Source: Patescibacteria group bacterium
GTDB lineage: Bacteria; Patescibacteriota; Minisyncoccia; Phycocordibacterales; SIBU01
NCBI GenBank assembly: GCA_018968805.1
Contig: JAGWZX010000024.1
Location: 1-7,676 of the forward strand
Length of the DNA stretch: 7,676 nt
Reading direction: 5' to 3'
This document shows positions 1 through 5,323 of the stretch, piece by piece; position 1 is the first letter of the stretch; every line of letters starts with the position of its first letter. The notes under the pieces were generated by a model. That model was not told where the DNA came from. It worked only from the letters and a program-made list of their open reading frames with translations, and did not search any database. Both the position numbers and the translations under genes were made by a program.

Positions 1-630
1 GATATGGCGCTCGTACCTTACACCACGGCCCAAGACTACATTCTTGGTATTAAATACTTCAACCGTCTGATTATTGAAGCGAAAGATGGCTTTGACGTGG
101 CGGCTGTCGCCAACGACGTAAAACTGACCCTGCGCGAATCGCACAACATTACCGATCCGGCCAAAGACGACTTCTTCGTCCAGACCCAGCAGGATTTGGC
201 GAACCGCCTTTCCACCATCACCTCCGCTCTAACTTGGTTTCTGGTGGCAGTCGCATCCATCGCCCTCTTCGTCGGCGGTGTCGGAATCATGAACATAATG
301 CTCGTCGCCGTAACCGAGCGCACCCGGGAAATCGGGTTGCGCAAAGCTTTGGGCGCAACCGATAAAGATATACTCTCACAATTCCTGCTGGAAGCGGTCC
401 TTCTAACGGGAATCGGCGGCGTAATTGGAATAATTCTTGGGAGCGGCCTCGCGTTCATAATCGCTCTCGCCCTTTCAAAATTTCTCGCTCTTAATTGGCA
501 ATTCGTCTTTCCGTGGAGTGGAGCGGCGCTCGGCTTCGGCGTATCCGCCCTCATTGGCCTGATCTTCGGCGGCTATCCCGCGCGACAGGCGTCCAAAAAA
601 TCCCCCATTGAAGCACTGCGCTATGAGTAA
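1..630 (+). CDS. MacB-like ABC transporter permease, C-terminal part (5' end outside window)
   Basis: This is the C-terminal end of an FtsX/MacB-type ABC permease, an inner-membrane protein that works with an ATPase to move lipids or peptides or act mechanically at the envelope. The first ATG is at position 4, but the frame is open to the window edge and the usual N-terminal membrane helix and periplasmic domain are missing, so I read it as a gene cut by the window. Counting from that ATG, the end of the periplasmic domain covers about residues 1-70. Hydrophobic helices follow at about 76-104, 128-157 and 171-190. The motif ERTREIGLRKALGA at 105-118 and the ending PARQASKKSPIEALRYE are typical of the MacB family. 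It is the only plus-strand gene and converges on the minus-strand phosphoribosyltransferase gene. The family is secure; the substrate cannot be told. Confidence 0.93.
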   Translation, partial: DMALVPYTTAQDYILGIKYFNRLIIEAKDGFDVAAVANDVKLTLRESHNITDPAKDDFFVQTQQDLANRLSTITSALTWFLVAVASIALFVGGVGIMNIMLVAVTERTREIGLRKALGATDKDILSQFLLEAVLLTGIGGVIGIILGSGLAFIIALALSKFLALNWQFVFPWSGAALGFGVSALIGLIFGGYPARQASKKSPIEALRYE

Positions 631-689
631 TGAGCGCTCGTTACTTAAGACTATCGAGCACTGCCGGTTGAGATTTCGGCCCGAAACGA

Positions 690-715
690 TTCTACTTTAC
701 TAAAGTAAAGTAGAA
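690..715. repeat. Palindrome copy 1 (ACTTTACTAAAGTAAAGT core)
   Basis: Arms of 12 bp (690-701 and 704-715) flank a central AA. The 18-base core differs by one central base from the core shared by the copies at 2327-2358 and 2754-2773. It lies between the convergent permease and phosphoribosyltransferase genes, just beyond the latter's terminator. It is not at a visible promoter and has no T-run after it on the plus strand, so a terminator role is unlikely. Confidence 0.8.
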
Positions 716-742
716 AGAAAAATCCCCGAGACTGACTCGAGG
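713..742 (-). terminator. Rho-independent terminator of the phosphoribosyltransferase gene
   Basis: On the minus strand a 7-bp stem (CCTCGAG with CTCGGGG, one G-T wobble, loop of five bases; plus 724-742) is followed by ATTTTTCTTTC. It sits about 45 bases after the stop codon of the phosphoribosyltransferase gene. No T-run follows the stem on the plus strand, so it does not serve the permease gene. Confidence 0.75.
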
Positions 743-786
743 ACAAGTGGAGACAAAAAGAACAATTTGGCGTGATGTGACACTCA

Positions 787-1569
787 TTAACAATCGCGCC
801 AGGGCACCAGATGGCGATCCGCCATTTCCGGCTCAATCCCGCCATATTGTGATTTAATTTCTTCCAGTACCCGAAGAAAGATCTCGGGCTTCGCGCAGTG
901 TTTCTCTCCATAATGCCGGGCAATAGGCTCATCCTCAAGCAGAGTGCTTAGAGAATTTATCGGCACCTTGAGTCCGTACTTATCAACCGGAACAAGGAGA
1001 GGCGTGAACACTTCCTTGTATCCGGCAATTTTTTCAACACGCGACACGCAAGCGGCGGCGTACCATTCTGCGCGGGGAAATTTGTATCGATTGCGATTAC
1101 ATACCTCGCGTATGGTAGCGCCAGTACTTATCACGTCATCAATTACAATAATGTTCCTGATATTCAGGCAAACCGGACGTTCCGGAAATAATTCCCCCGC
1201 GGTTACCACGACCTTGTCGCACACCAAAAACCAGCGCTCAACGTGAAGCGAGAGGAAACTCTCACAATCAAACACGGAACTCTCGTAACAGTCTGACCAT
1301 TCCGCGTTTTCTCTGATTTTCGCCGCACTCCGGCCGGGAAAAACGCACAAACCGCCCGTTCGGGAGTCAAAAGTTGGGAATTGTTCTCTCAACATAGCGA
1401 ACATTGAACGCTCTAGACCGATTTGCGTCTTCACCCGGAGCGTCTTTCCACAACCAGCTTCCTTAATTCCATCTGTAAGGATTGTCTCCGCATGCCGGCA
1501 CCATCGACTTCTGTCATCAATAATGATTAGGGATCGGCGAGTCTCTAAGACCAATCTTTCTTTATGCAT
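787..1569 (-). CDS. Phosphoribosyltransferase-like protein of unassigned specificity
   Basis: This 260-residue protein carries a clear type I phosphoribosyltransferase PRPP-binding loop, VIDDVISTGAT, at residues 142-152, with the two acidic residues D144 and D145 and the STGAT turn. By family knowledge such enzymes bind PRPP and make or break a base-ribose-phosphate bond in the cytoplasm. I cannot assign a base substrate. The region before the loop (1-135) and the tail after about 215 match no subfamily I can name, and there is no ComF-type zinc finger. The protein is rich in cysteine (11 of 260). The start is supported by AAGG seven bases before the ATG. It follows the LOG-like gene after a 184-base leader holding a terminator, and ends at the terminator at 713-742. 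The fold call is firm; the function is open. Confidence 0.85.
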   Translation of the reverse strand: MHKERLVLETRRSLIIIDDRSRWCRHAETILTDGIKEAGCGKTLRVKTQIGLERSMFAMLREQFPTFDSRTGGLCVFPGRSAAKIRENAEWSDCYESSVFDCESFLSLHVERWFLVCDKVVVTAGELFPERPVCLNIRNIIVIDDVISTGATIREVCNRNRYKFPRAEWYAAACVSRVEKIAGYKEVFTPLLVPVDKYGLKVPINSLSTLLEDEPIARHYGEKHCAKPEIFLRVLEEIKSQYGGIEPEMADRHLVPWRDC

Positions 1570-1618
1570 GATTACGCCTTTTTGGTTACTTATTGTTTAT
1601 GTCAATGACCGATACCGA

Positions 1619-1715
1619 CCTTTCCAAAAAGAAAAATCCCTTTTGGAAAGGGATTGAACGTGCTCTAGATTCGCGAAATATTTCAAACACAACCAATCTC
1701 TTTCCAAAAGATTGG
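1619..1715 (-). promoter_or_regulatory. Structured leader with competing pairings before the phosphoribosyltransferase gene
   Basis: In the minus-strand RNA, TTTTGGAAAG occurs at plus 1700-1709 and again at 1620-1629, and its exact complement CTTTCCAAAA lies between them at 1641-1650. The complement is also part of the terminator stem at 1635-1655. It can therefore pair with the upstream copy, with the downstream copy, or inside the terminator, but only one at a time. The upstream copy also sits in its own local hairpin (1693-1715, CCAATCT with AGATTGG). This is the layout of an attenuator, but no ligand-binding domain is recognised. Confidence 0.4.
1626..1655 (-). terminator. Rho-independent terminator after the LOG-like gene
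   Basis: On the minus strand a perfect 9-bp stem, AATCCCTTT with AAAGGGATT around a CCA loop (plus 1635-1655), is followed directly by TTTCTTTTT. It lies about 100 bases after the stop of the LOG-like gene and about 57 bases before the phosphoribosyltransferase start. It can end the upstream transcript or control read-through into the downstream gene. Confidence 0.8.
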
Positions 1716-1753
1716 CCGATGATGAAAAACCCGACCTTGTTTAAAATCCGGAA

Positions 1754-2311
1754 TCATTTTATGTTTTTGTTCCTTATCAAAAGGATAATTTTACCAACTG
1801 CCTCTTCCGCATCTTTGGCTATTTCGATTTTCATTGTTTTTCTTTCATCAAGATATTCCCCTGACAACCGCTCGCTCCAACCGCCCGTGCCATTTATAGC
1901 GACCACTGGTTTTTTATTCCTGTAAGCAACAGACAGCTCCTCTAAAGTACCCGCACCGCCGCCAAGGGAAATGATTCCGTCAGAAGCCAGAACCACAAAC
2001 AACTCGTCCAAACCTGGCGATTCCGAGCCAGTCAAAAATTCCACATCCATAAAGCGGTTGGAAACAAAACGTTTGGCTCCGCTTACGATACCTGCCGTTA
2101 GGCCGCCGGCCCGCCTTGCGCCCCTTGCCGCTGATTCCATAACTCCCCCCTTACCGCCAGTAACAACAGTCACGCCTTTTTTGGCCAGAAGAAACCCCAC
2201 CCGTTCAGCTGTTTTATAAACGCTTTCTTTAGGACTGTTGCCTCTCGGATATTCTTCCAAACCGGCCGGGCCAATGACTGCTATTTGCAATTTGCTTTGT
2301 GGGTCTGTCAT
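1754..2311 (-). CDS. TIGR00725 / LOG-like Rossmann-fold protein
   Basis: This 185-residue protein belongs to the SLOG/LOG-like Rossmann group, closest by memory to the TIGR00725 family. An N-terminal strand, IAVIGPAG (10-17), is followed by the glycine-rich GGKGGVME at 52-59 and by GGGAGTLEEL at 117-126, the counterpart of the PGGxGTxxE signature of LOG proteins. Characterised LOG enzymes release a base from its nucleoside 5'-monophosphate (phosphoribohydrolase); for TIGR00725 members activity is generally unproven. The length fits the family. A palindrome (2327-2358) lies 15 bases before the ATG, with no Shine-Dalgarno sequence, and a likely promoter lies upstream of that. The neighbours, a TrpR-like regulator before it and a phosphoribosyltransferase after it, suggest a role in nucleobase or ribose-phosphate handling, which is inference. 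Confidence 0.88.
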   Translation of the reverse strand: MTDPQSKLQIAVIGPAGLEEYPRGNSPKESVYKTAERVGFLLAKKGVTVVTGGKGGVMESAARGARRAGGLTAGIVSGAKRFVSNRFMDVEFLTGSESPGLDELFVVLASDGIISLGGGAGTLEELSVAYRNKKPVVAINGTGGWSERLSGEYLDERKTMKIEIAKDAEEAVGKIILLIRNKNIK

Positions 2312-2326
2312 TTTGTTTTTGTCGGC

Positions 2327-2358
2327 ACGTTCAACTTTACTTAAGTAAAGTTGAACGT
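2327..2358. repeat. Perfect 32-bp palindrome (copy 2) in the leader of the LOG-like gene
   Basis: Each half reads ACGTTCAACTTTACTT outward to centre, with the axis between 2342 and 2343 and no mismatch. The inner 20 bases, AACTTTACTTAAGTAAAGTT, are identical to copy 3 at 2754-2773. It starts about 11 bases after a predicted -10 box and ends 15 bases before the ATG. A repressor bound here could block elongation, and in RNA it would form a long hairpin next to the start codon. Confidence 0.9.
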
Positions 2359-2369
2359 AAAAAATAAAT

Positions 2370-2399
2370 TGTATAAATATTAACCAGTTAACGTGTCAC
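2370..2399 (-). promoter_or_regulatory. Predicted promoter of the LOG-like gene
   Basis: On the minus strand GTGACA (2394-2399) is separated by 18 bases from TATACA (2370-2375), so transcription would start near 2363, just before palindrome copy 2. A small inverted repeat, TTAAC-CA-GTTAA (2380-2391), lies in the spacer. This is a pattern match only; both boxes deviate from consensus. Confidence 0.45.
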
Positions 2400-2406
2400 G
2401 ATCTGC

Positions 2407-2712
2407 TCACTTCTTAACTCGTGCCAAAGCGGTGCGATAACCGCCGCCGTTTCCCTTGAGCCATTTTTTGACCCGCGCGATTGTCCTTGAACTCAAACCT
2501 GTTTCGTGAGCAATCGCGTCATAATAAATATCGGCCTTAAGCAATTCCGCCGCCCGGATACGATGACCGAGCTCAATTATTTCATTCTCGGTCAGCAAAT
2601 CGCGCAAAAAACTTTTCATCTCAATTTCATTTTTCATCGCCAAAAACGCCCGGCACAAAAACGCCGTATTGCTGTTATCCCAATTTCCTCCTTTGCTTTT
2701 CTGTTTTTTCAT
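2407..2712 (-). CDS. TrpR-like YerC/YecD family regulator
   Basis: This 101-residue cytoplasmic DNA-binding protein has the layout of the TrpR/YerC family. A helical segment FLRDLLTENEIIELGHRIRAA (about 35-55) leads to a helix-turn-helix at 64-85 that includes DAIAHETGLSSRTIARV, then the family's GNGGGYRTAL near 87-96. The lysine-rich start (1-10) is variable in this family. E. coli TrpR binds tryptophan and represses trp genes; the ligand of YerC-type proteins is unclear and no tryptophan gene is visible here. Its predicted promoter overlaps the palindrome AACTTTACTTAAGTAAAGTT, consistent with self-repression. The next gene downstream, LOG-like, carries the same palindrome. No Shine-Dalgarno site precedes the ATG. 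The family assignment is strong; the regulatory role is inferred. Confidence 0.9.
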   Translation of the reverse strand: MKKQKSKGGNWDNSNTAFLCRAFLAMKNEIEMKSFLRDLLTENEIIELGHRIRAAELLKADIYYDAIAHETGLSSRTIARVKKWLKGNGGGYRTALARVKK

Positions 2713-2753
2713 AAAAGACGACGGTTAATTGTTGGAGGTTGCTCAATCCGTCC

Positions 2754-2773
2754 AACTTTACTTAAGTAAAGTT
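2754..2773. repeat. Perfect 20-bp palindrome (copy 3), candidate operator of the TrpR-like gene
   Basis: AACTTTACTTAAGTAAAGTT is an uninterrupted palindrome centred on TTAA. It overlaps the predicted -10 box at 2769-2774 and lies 41 bases upstream of the ATG. E. coli TrpR also binds an 18-bp palindrome with a central TTAA that overlaps promoter elements, so an operator role is plausible. Confidence 0.85.
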
Positions 2774-2797
2774 AACAAATTATGGAAATAAAGTCAA
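2769..2797 (-). promoter_or_regulatory. Predicted promoter of the TrpR-like gene
   Basis: On the minus strand TTGACT (2792-2797) is followed after 17 bases by TAACTT (2769-2774). The -35 is near consensus and the -10 is weak. The -10 falls almost entirely within palindrome copy 3, which is where a repressor would exclude RNA polymerase. Confidence 0.5.
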
Positions 2798-2851
2798 GCA
2801 CTCAAACTTTATGATGATGACATCAGTAAAAATATCCCGGCCTAAAAACAG

Positions 2852-3493
2852 TTAAAATTCTTTGGTTTCGCCGGATTTGATGATTTGAAATTCAATGTCA
2901 AACGGCTTAAGCAGGCCGGCAGGCAAGCGATCAATCAGCGCGAGGCCATGGGAGTTGAGCATACCGTCATGGACGGGAAAACAGACTTTCGGCTTGAGCG
3001 ACTTGGCGTAGTCAATTGATTCGGAAATTTTGAGCCACGGCCCGGCCATCGGCAAGGCAAGGATTTCAACGGGTTTCTTGGGATCATAAAACGCGTCGCC
3101 GGGGTAAAAAAATCGATCGGCGACGAAGTAGCCGGTATTTTGAACGGGTGTGACACTTGGATAAATCGGCGCATGAGTTTTACCGAAGCCTTCGATAGCG
3201 GTGCCGGCAATCATTTTCCTTGCGCCGTCTTCCAGAATTTCATAAGTAATTTTTTCGGCGTCTAAAAGTTTACCCACGGCGCCGTTCGTAAAGATTTTGG
3301 CTTCCGGGTTATTGGCTAAAACTTTCTTGAGCGATTCAAGATGAAAATGGTCTTGATGTTCGTGGGTAATCAAAACGACATCAATATTCTTCACTTCATT
3401 CTCAAGGCTGGAATACGCGCCGGGGTCGGTCATGACGCGCAGACCCGAATCCTCGACAATCATACAACAATGGCCAAGCTTGGTTATTTTCAT
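2852..3493 (-). CDS. Metallo-beta-lactamase fold metal-dependent hydrolase (UlaG-like)
   Basis: This 213-residue protein shows the metallo-beta-lactamase fold of the UlaG-like group. The N-terminal strand KITKLGHCCMIVEDSG is typical of the group. The metal site motif THEHQDH (H44, H46, D48, H49) is complete, and likely further ligands are H107 in KTHAP, D133 in YPGDAF and H175 in PVHDG. It is probably a soluble cytoplasmic hydrolase; the substrate cannot be told, since UlaG-like proteins include lactonases and phosphodiesterases. Its ATG overlaps the galU stop codon as ATGA (3490-3493), so it is translationally coupled to galU. That hints at a link to nucleotide-sugar metabolism but does not prove it. 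I see no clear terminator after it. Confidence 0.88.
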   Translation of the reverse strand: MKITKLGHCCMIVEDSGLRVMTDPGAYSSLENEVKNIDVVLITHEHQDHFHLESLKKVLANNPEAKIFTNGAVGKLLDAEKITYEILEDGARKMIAGTAIEGFGKTHAPIYPSVTPVQNTGYFVADRFFYPGDAFYDPKKPVEILALPMAGPWLKISESIDYAKSLKPKVCFPVHDGMLNSHGLALIDRLPAGLLKPFDIEFQIIKSGETKEF

Positions 3494-4377
3494 TTCTCCA
3501 ATTTAATCGCCTTTATGTATTCGGCGAGCTTCGAACCGATCTCCGGATGCTTCAAGGCCATGTGGATATTGGCTTTGAGGAAACTGAATTTATCGCCGGT
3601 GTCGAGCCAGGTGCCGGAGAGAAGCCGTCCGTAAATTTCATGACCGCTTTTGAGCATTTCGTCAAAGGCATTGGCCAGGCGCAATTCTCCGGAAAATTTC
3701 TTGCTGACGGCCAGATCAGCCAGAGTTTCAAAAACCTCTGGCGTAATGACATATTTGCCTGGCGCCACTATCGTTGACGGCGCTTTTTCCGCCGACGGCT
3801 TCTCCACAAAGGCTTTGATGCCGTAGTGGACATCATCAATCTTCTTGCCGTCAATGACGCCGAATTTCGCCACCTCACTTTTGGCAATTTCCGCAAGGCC
3901 GACAATCGGCGCGTTGAATTTTTCAAAGGATTGCAAAAGCTCCTTGCTTCCCGGAATGGAATTGTCAAAAAGACAGTCGCCGAAAACCACAAGCACGCTC
4001 TCATCGGGCGCGATAAGCTTCCGGGCCTCCAAAAGGGCCTGGCCGTCGCCCAGAGCCTGCTTTTGGCGCACATAGGAAAACGAAGCTAGGTTGGAAATAT
4101 CGCGGATAAGCTTGGCCAACTCCGGCTTGCCCTGCTTTTCCAATACCGACTCCAAACCGGGAGCGACATCAAAATGGTCCTCAATGGCGCGCTTCTCGCG
4201 ACCGGTGACGAAAATTATTTCTTCTATACCTGCGGCGACAACTTCTTCCACAAGGTATTGAATGACGGGCTTGTCCACGACTGGAAGCATCTCTTTCGGC
4301 TGGACTTTGGTGGCCGGTAAAAACCTGGTGCCCAAACCAGCCACCGGAAGAATGGCTTTGGTGATTTTTTTGATCAT
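3490..4377 (-). CDS. galU: UTP-glucose-1-phosphate uridylyltransferase
   Basis: GalU makes UDP-glucose from UTP and glucose-1-phosphate in the cytoplasm, feeding cell-surface glycan synthesis. The 295-residue protein has full family length. The nucleotide-binding loop LPVAGLGTRFLPATKVQPKE spans residues 10-29. FGDCLF at 132-137 carries the metal-binding region, where the usual acidic or hydrophobic residue after D134 is a cysteine. KFGVI (171-175), VEKP (191-194) and GTWLDTGDK (255-263) are the other sugar- and nucleotide-site motifs. The start ATG gives the standard N-terminus. A -10 box lies only 11 bases upstream with no Shine-Dalgarno site, so the mRNA probably has almost no leader. The stop overlaps the start of the metallo-beta-lactamase fold gene. 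Confidence 0.95.
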   Translation of the reverse strand: MIKKITKAILPVAGLGTRFLPATKVQPKEMLPVVDKPVIQYLVEEVVAAGIEEIIFVTGREKRAIEDHFDVAPGLESVLEKQGKPELAKLIRDISNLASFSYVRQKQALGDGQALLEARKLIAPDESVLVVFGDCLFDNSIPGSKELLQSFEKFNAPIVGLAEIAKSEVAKFGVIDGKKIDDVHYGIKAFVEKPSAEKAPSTIVAPGKYVITPEVFETLADLAVSKKFSGELRLANAFDEMLKSGHEIYGRLLSGTWLDTGDKFSFLKANIHMALKHPEIGSKLAEYIKAIKLEK

Positions 4378-4388
4378 AGTTGTTTGTT

Positions 4389-4416
4389 AGTATAACAAAA
4401 CCGCCGAATTATGTAA
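4389..4416 (-). promoter_or_regulatory. Predicted promoter of galU, near-leaderless
   Basis: On the minus strand TATACT (4389-4394) lies 11 bases before the galU ATG. A weak -35 candidate, TTACAT (4411-4416), is 16 bases further up. Initiation 6-8 bases after the -10 would leave only a few untranslated bases. Confidence 0.5.
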
Positions 4417-4420
4417 CTTC

Positions 4421-4495
4421 TCACCGCGCGGCGAAATTACCTAAATACAGCTTTTTAAAATACTCGTAACGCCATGCCGCGAGTTTGCTTGACAT
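4421..4495 (-). CDS. Possible 24-residue micro-protein between pgeF and galU
   Basis: An ORF starting at ATG 4495 encodes MSSKLAAWRYEYFKKLYLGN plus FAAR, rich in aromatic and basic residues and unlike random translation. The frame stays open upstream; an ATT at 4516, seven bases after a purine-rich AAGGG, would give 31 residues. The ATG itself has no Shine-Dalgarno site. It lies wholly in the pgeF-galU gap and ends 43 bases before the galU ATG. I do not recognise it, and a chance ORF remains quite possible at this length. Confidence 0.3.
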   Translation of the reverse strand: MSSKLAAWRYEYFKKLYLGNFAAR

Positions 4496-4551
4496 GACGG
4501 AAGTTTTGCCGTTAATGCCGATTCCCTTCCCCTTTCTTCATGTTGGCCGTC

Positions 4552-5253
4552 TTAACGCTTGCGACAGATAACTGCGAGCATGTTGCCGGAACCAGCTCCG
4601 TCGCGGCGCCGGGAAAAATATTTTTCAGAAAGACAATAAGTGCAGTCGAGAGAAATTTCAATTTGCGGGTGCGGCACGCCGAGTTCCTCAAATTGGAACG
4701 CGGCAATTTGAGGGAGATTGAGAAAAGCGCGGCCGTCCCGCCGCTTAGGCGGGACGGCCGCTTCATAATCCCGAAATTTATCCGAAACTTCCTCGCCAAC
4801 TTCAAAATGGCACGGCCCGATACCCGGCCCGATACCGACCAGAAAATCCTCTGGCTCTGAACCGAATTCTTTCCGCGCTGTTTCGCTAAATACCCGCGCA
4901 ATGTTGCCCGCAAGTCCCCGCCAGCCGGCGTGCAAAATGCCGATAACGCCCCGCTTGGGATCATAAACATAAATCGGCAAACAATCGGCAACAATGATCG
5001 AAAGCGCCGTATCCGGAAAATCAGTTAAGAGGCCGTCACACTCCGCCATCCGCGCATCGCTATCATCCCGCACGATTGATACAATCGGGCCATGCATCTG
5101 CTCGGCGTAAAAAAGACGATTTGTCGGGATGCCGGCACTTTCTGCAAATCTCCGGCGCGCCTCGACCGGCCGCATCGAGCCGCCACTACTCTCTGAGAGA
5201 ATCGCGGTAACTTCGGAAAAGGGTTCGAAAATTTTAAAAAAAGATCGAGTCAT
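4552..5253 (-). CDS. pgeF: Peptidoglycan editing factor / YfiH-family (DUF152) multicopper-like protein
   Basis: This is a 233-residue member of the YfiH/PgeF family (Cu-oxidase_4). Members are linked to correct peptidoglycan composition in E. coli, and homologues act on purine nucleosides (phosphorylase or deaminase activity). The signatures appear in order: EQMHG (51-55), ADCLPI (89-94), LHAGWRGLAGNI (107-118), GPGIGPCHFEVG (142-153), LDCTYC (202-207) and a C-terminal FSRRRDGAGSGNMLAVI (213-229). The catalytic metal triad is likely H54, C91 and H108, the last two spaced 17 apart as in YfiH. Residues 165-175 are encoded entirely by a perfect inverted repeat (4729-4761), so this loop looks like an in-frame insertion. 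A TATACT box ends six bases before the ATG, implying a leaderless mRNA. Confidence 0.93.
   Translation of the reverse strand: MTRSFFKIFEPFSEVTAILSESSGGSMRPVEARRRFAESAGIPTNRLFYAEQMHGPIVSIVRDDSDARMAECDGLLTDFPDTALSIIVADCLPIYVYDPKRGVIGILHAGWRGLAGNIARVFSETARKEFGSEPEDFLVGIGPGIGPCHFEVGEEVSDKFRDYEAAVPPKRRDGRAFLNLPQIAAFQFEELGVPHPQIEISLDCTYCLSEKYFSRRRDGAGSGNMLAVICRKR
4729..4761. repeat. 33-bp GC-rich inverted repeat inside pgeF
   Basis: The arms GCGGCCGTCCCGCC and GGCGGGACGGCCGC are 14 bp, perfectly complementary and separated by GCTTA. The element covers exactly 11 codons of pgeF (residues A165 to R175, AAVPPKRRDGR) and keeps the frame. It is more GC-rich than its surroundings. It resembles mobile palindromic elements that insert in coding sequence, but only one copy is in the window. 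Confidence 0.8.
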
Positions 5254-5259
5254 TCTTCA

Positions 5260-5265
5260 AGTATA
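5260..5265 (-). promoter_or_regulatory. Predicted -10 box of pgeF, leaderless type
   Basis: On the minus strand TATACT ends six bases before the pgeF ATG (5251-5253), so transcription should begin at or next to the start codon. No good -35 is visible in the T-rich sequence upstream, and there is no Shine-Dalgarno site. Confidence 0.5.
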
Positions 5266-5275
5266 GCAACAAAAA

Positions 5276-5308
5276 CCAAAGAAAAACTCGTCCACTGGGT
5301 TGGACGAG
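5276..5308 (-). terminator. Rho-independent terminator after the receiver-like gene
   Basis: On the minus strand an 8-bp perfect stem, CTCGTCCA with TGGACGAG around a six-base loop (plus 5287-5308), is followed by TTTTTCTTTG. It lies 15 bases after the stop of the receiver-like gene and separates that unit from pgeF. Confidence 0.85.
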
Positions 5309-5323
5309 AAACGCGCAAACATC

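Noticed and set aside
631..689. Plus-strand terminator for the permease gene
   Set aside because: Only weak 5-bp pairings (GCTCG/CGAGC, TTTCG/CGAAA) are visible, none followed by a T-run.
651..938. Minus-strand ORF overlapping the end of the phosphoribosyltransferase gene
   Set aside because: It runs through the terminator and palindrome in a different frame and shows no recognisable protein.
1600..1605. TTGACA upstream of the phosphoribosyltransferase gene as a -35 box
   Set aside because: No -10 box lies 16-18 bases downstream; that position reads AAAAGG, which is the ribosome-binding region.
1593..1925. Plus-strand ORF of 110 codons across the LOG-like gene end and the leader
   Set aside because: It is antisense to a firm gene, crosses the terminator hairpins and has no protein-like pattern or start signal.
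690..2773. Three palindrome copies as a CRISPR-like array
   Set aside because: The spacings are hundreds to over a thousand bases with genes between them, not uniform short spacers.
2834..2842. ATCCCGGCC shared with the terminator stem at 6723-6742 as a repeat family
   Set aside because: Nine bases without the second arm can be chance; no wider similarity is seen.
4512..4994. Minus-strand ORF of 160 codons overlapping pgeF
   Set aside because: It is a frame-shifted shadow of pgeF, which carries all family motifs.
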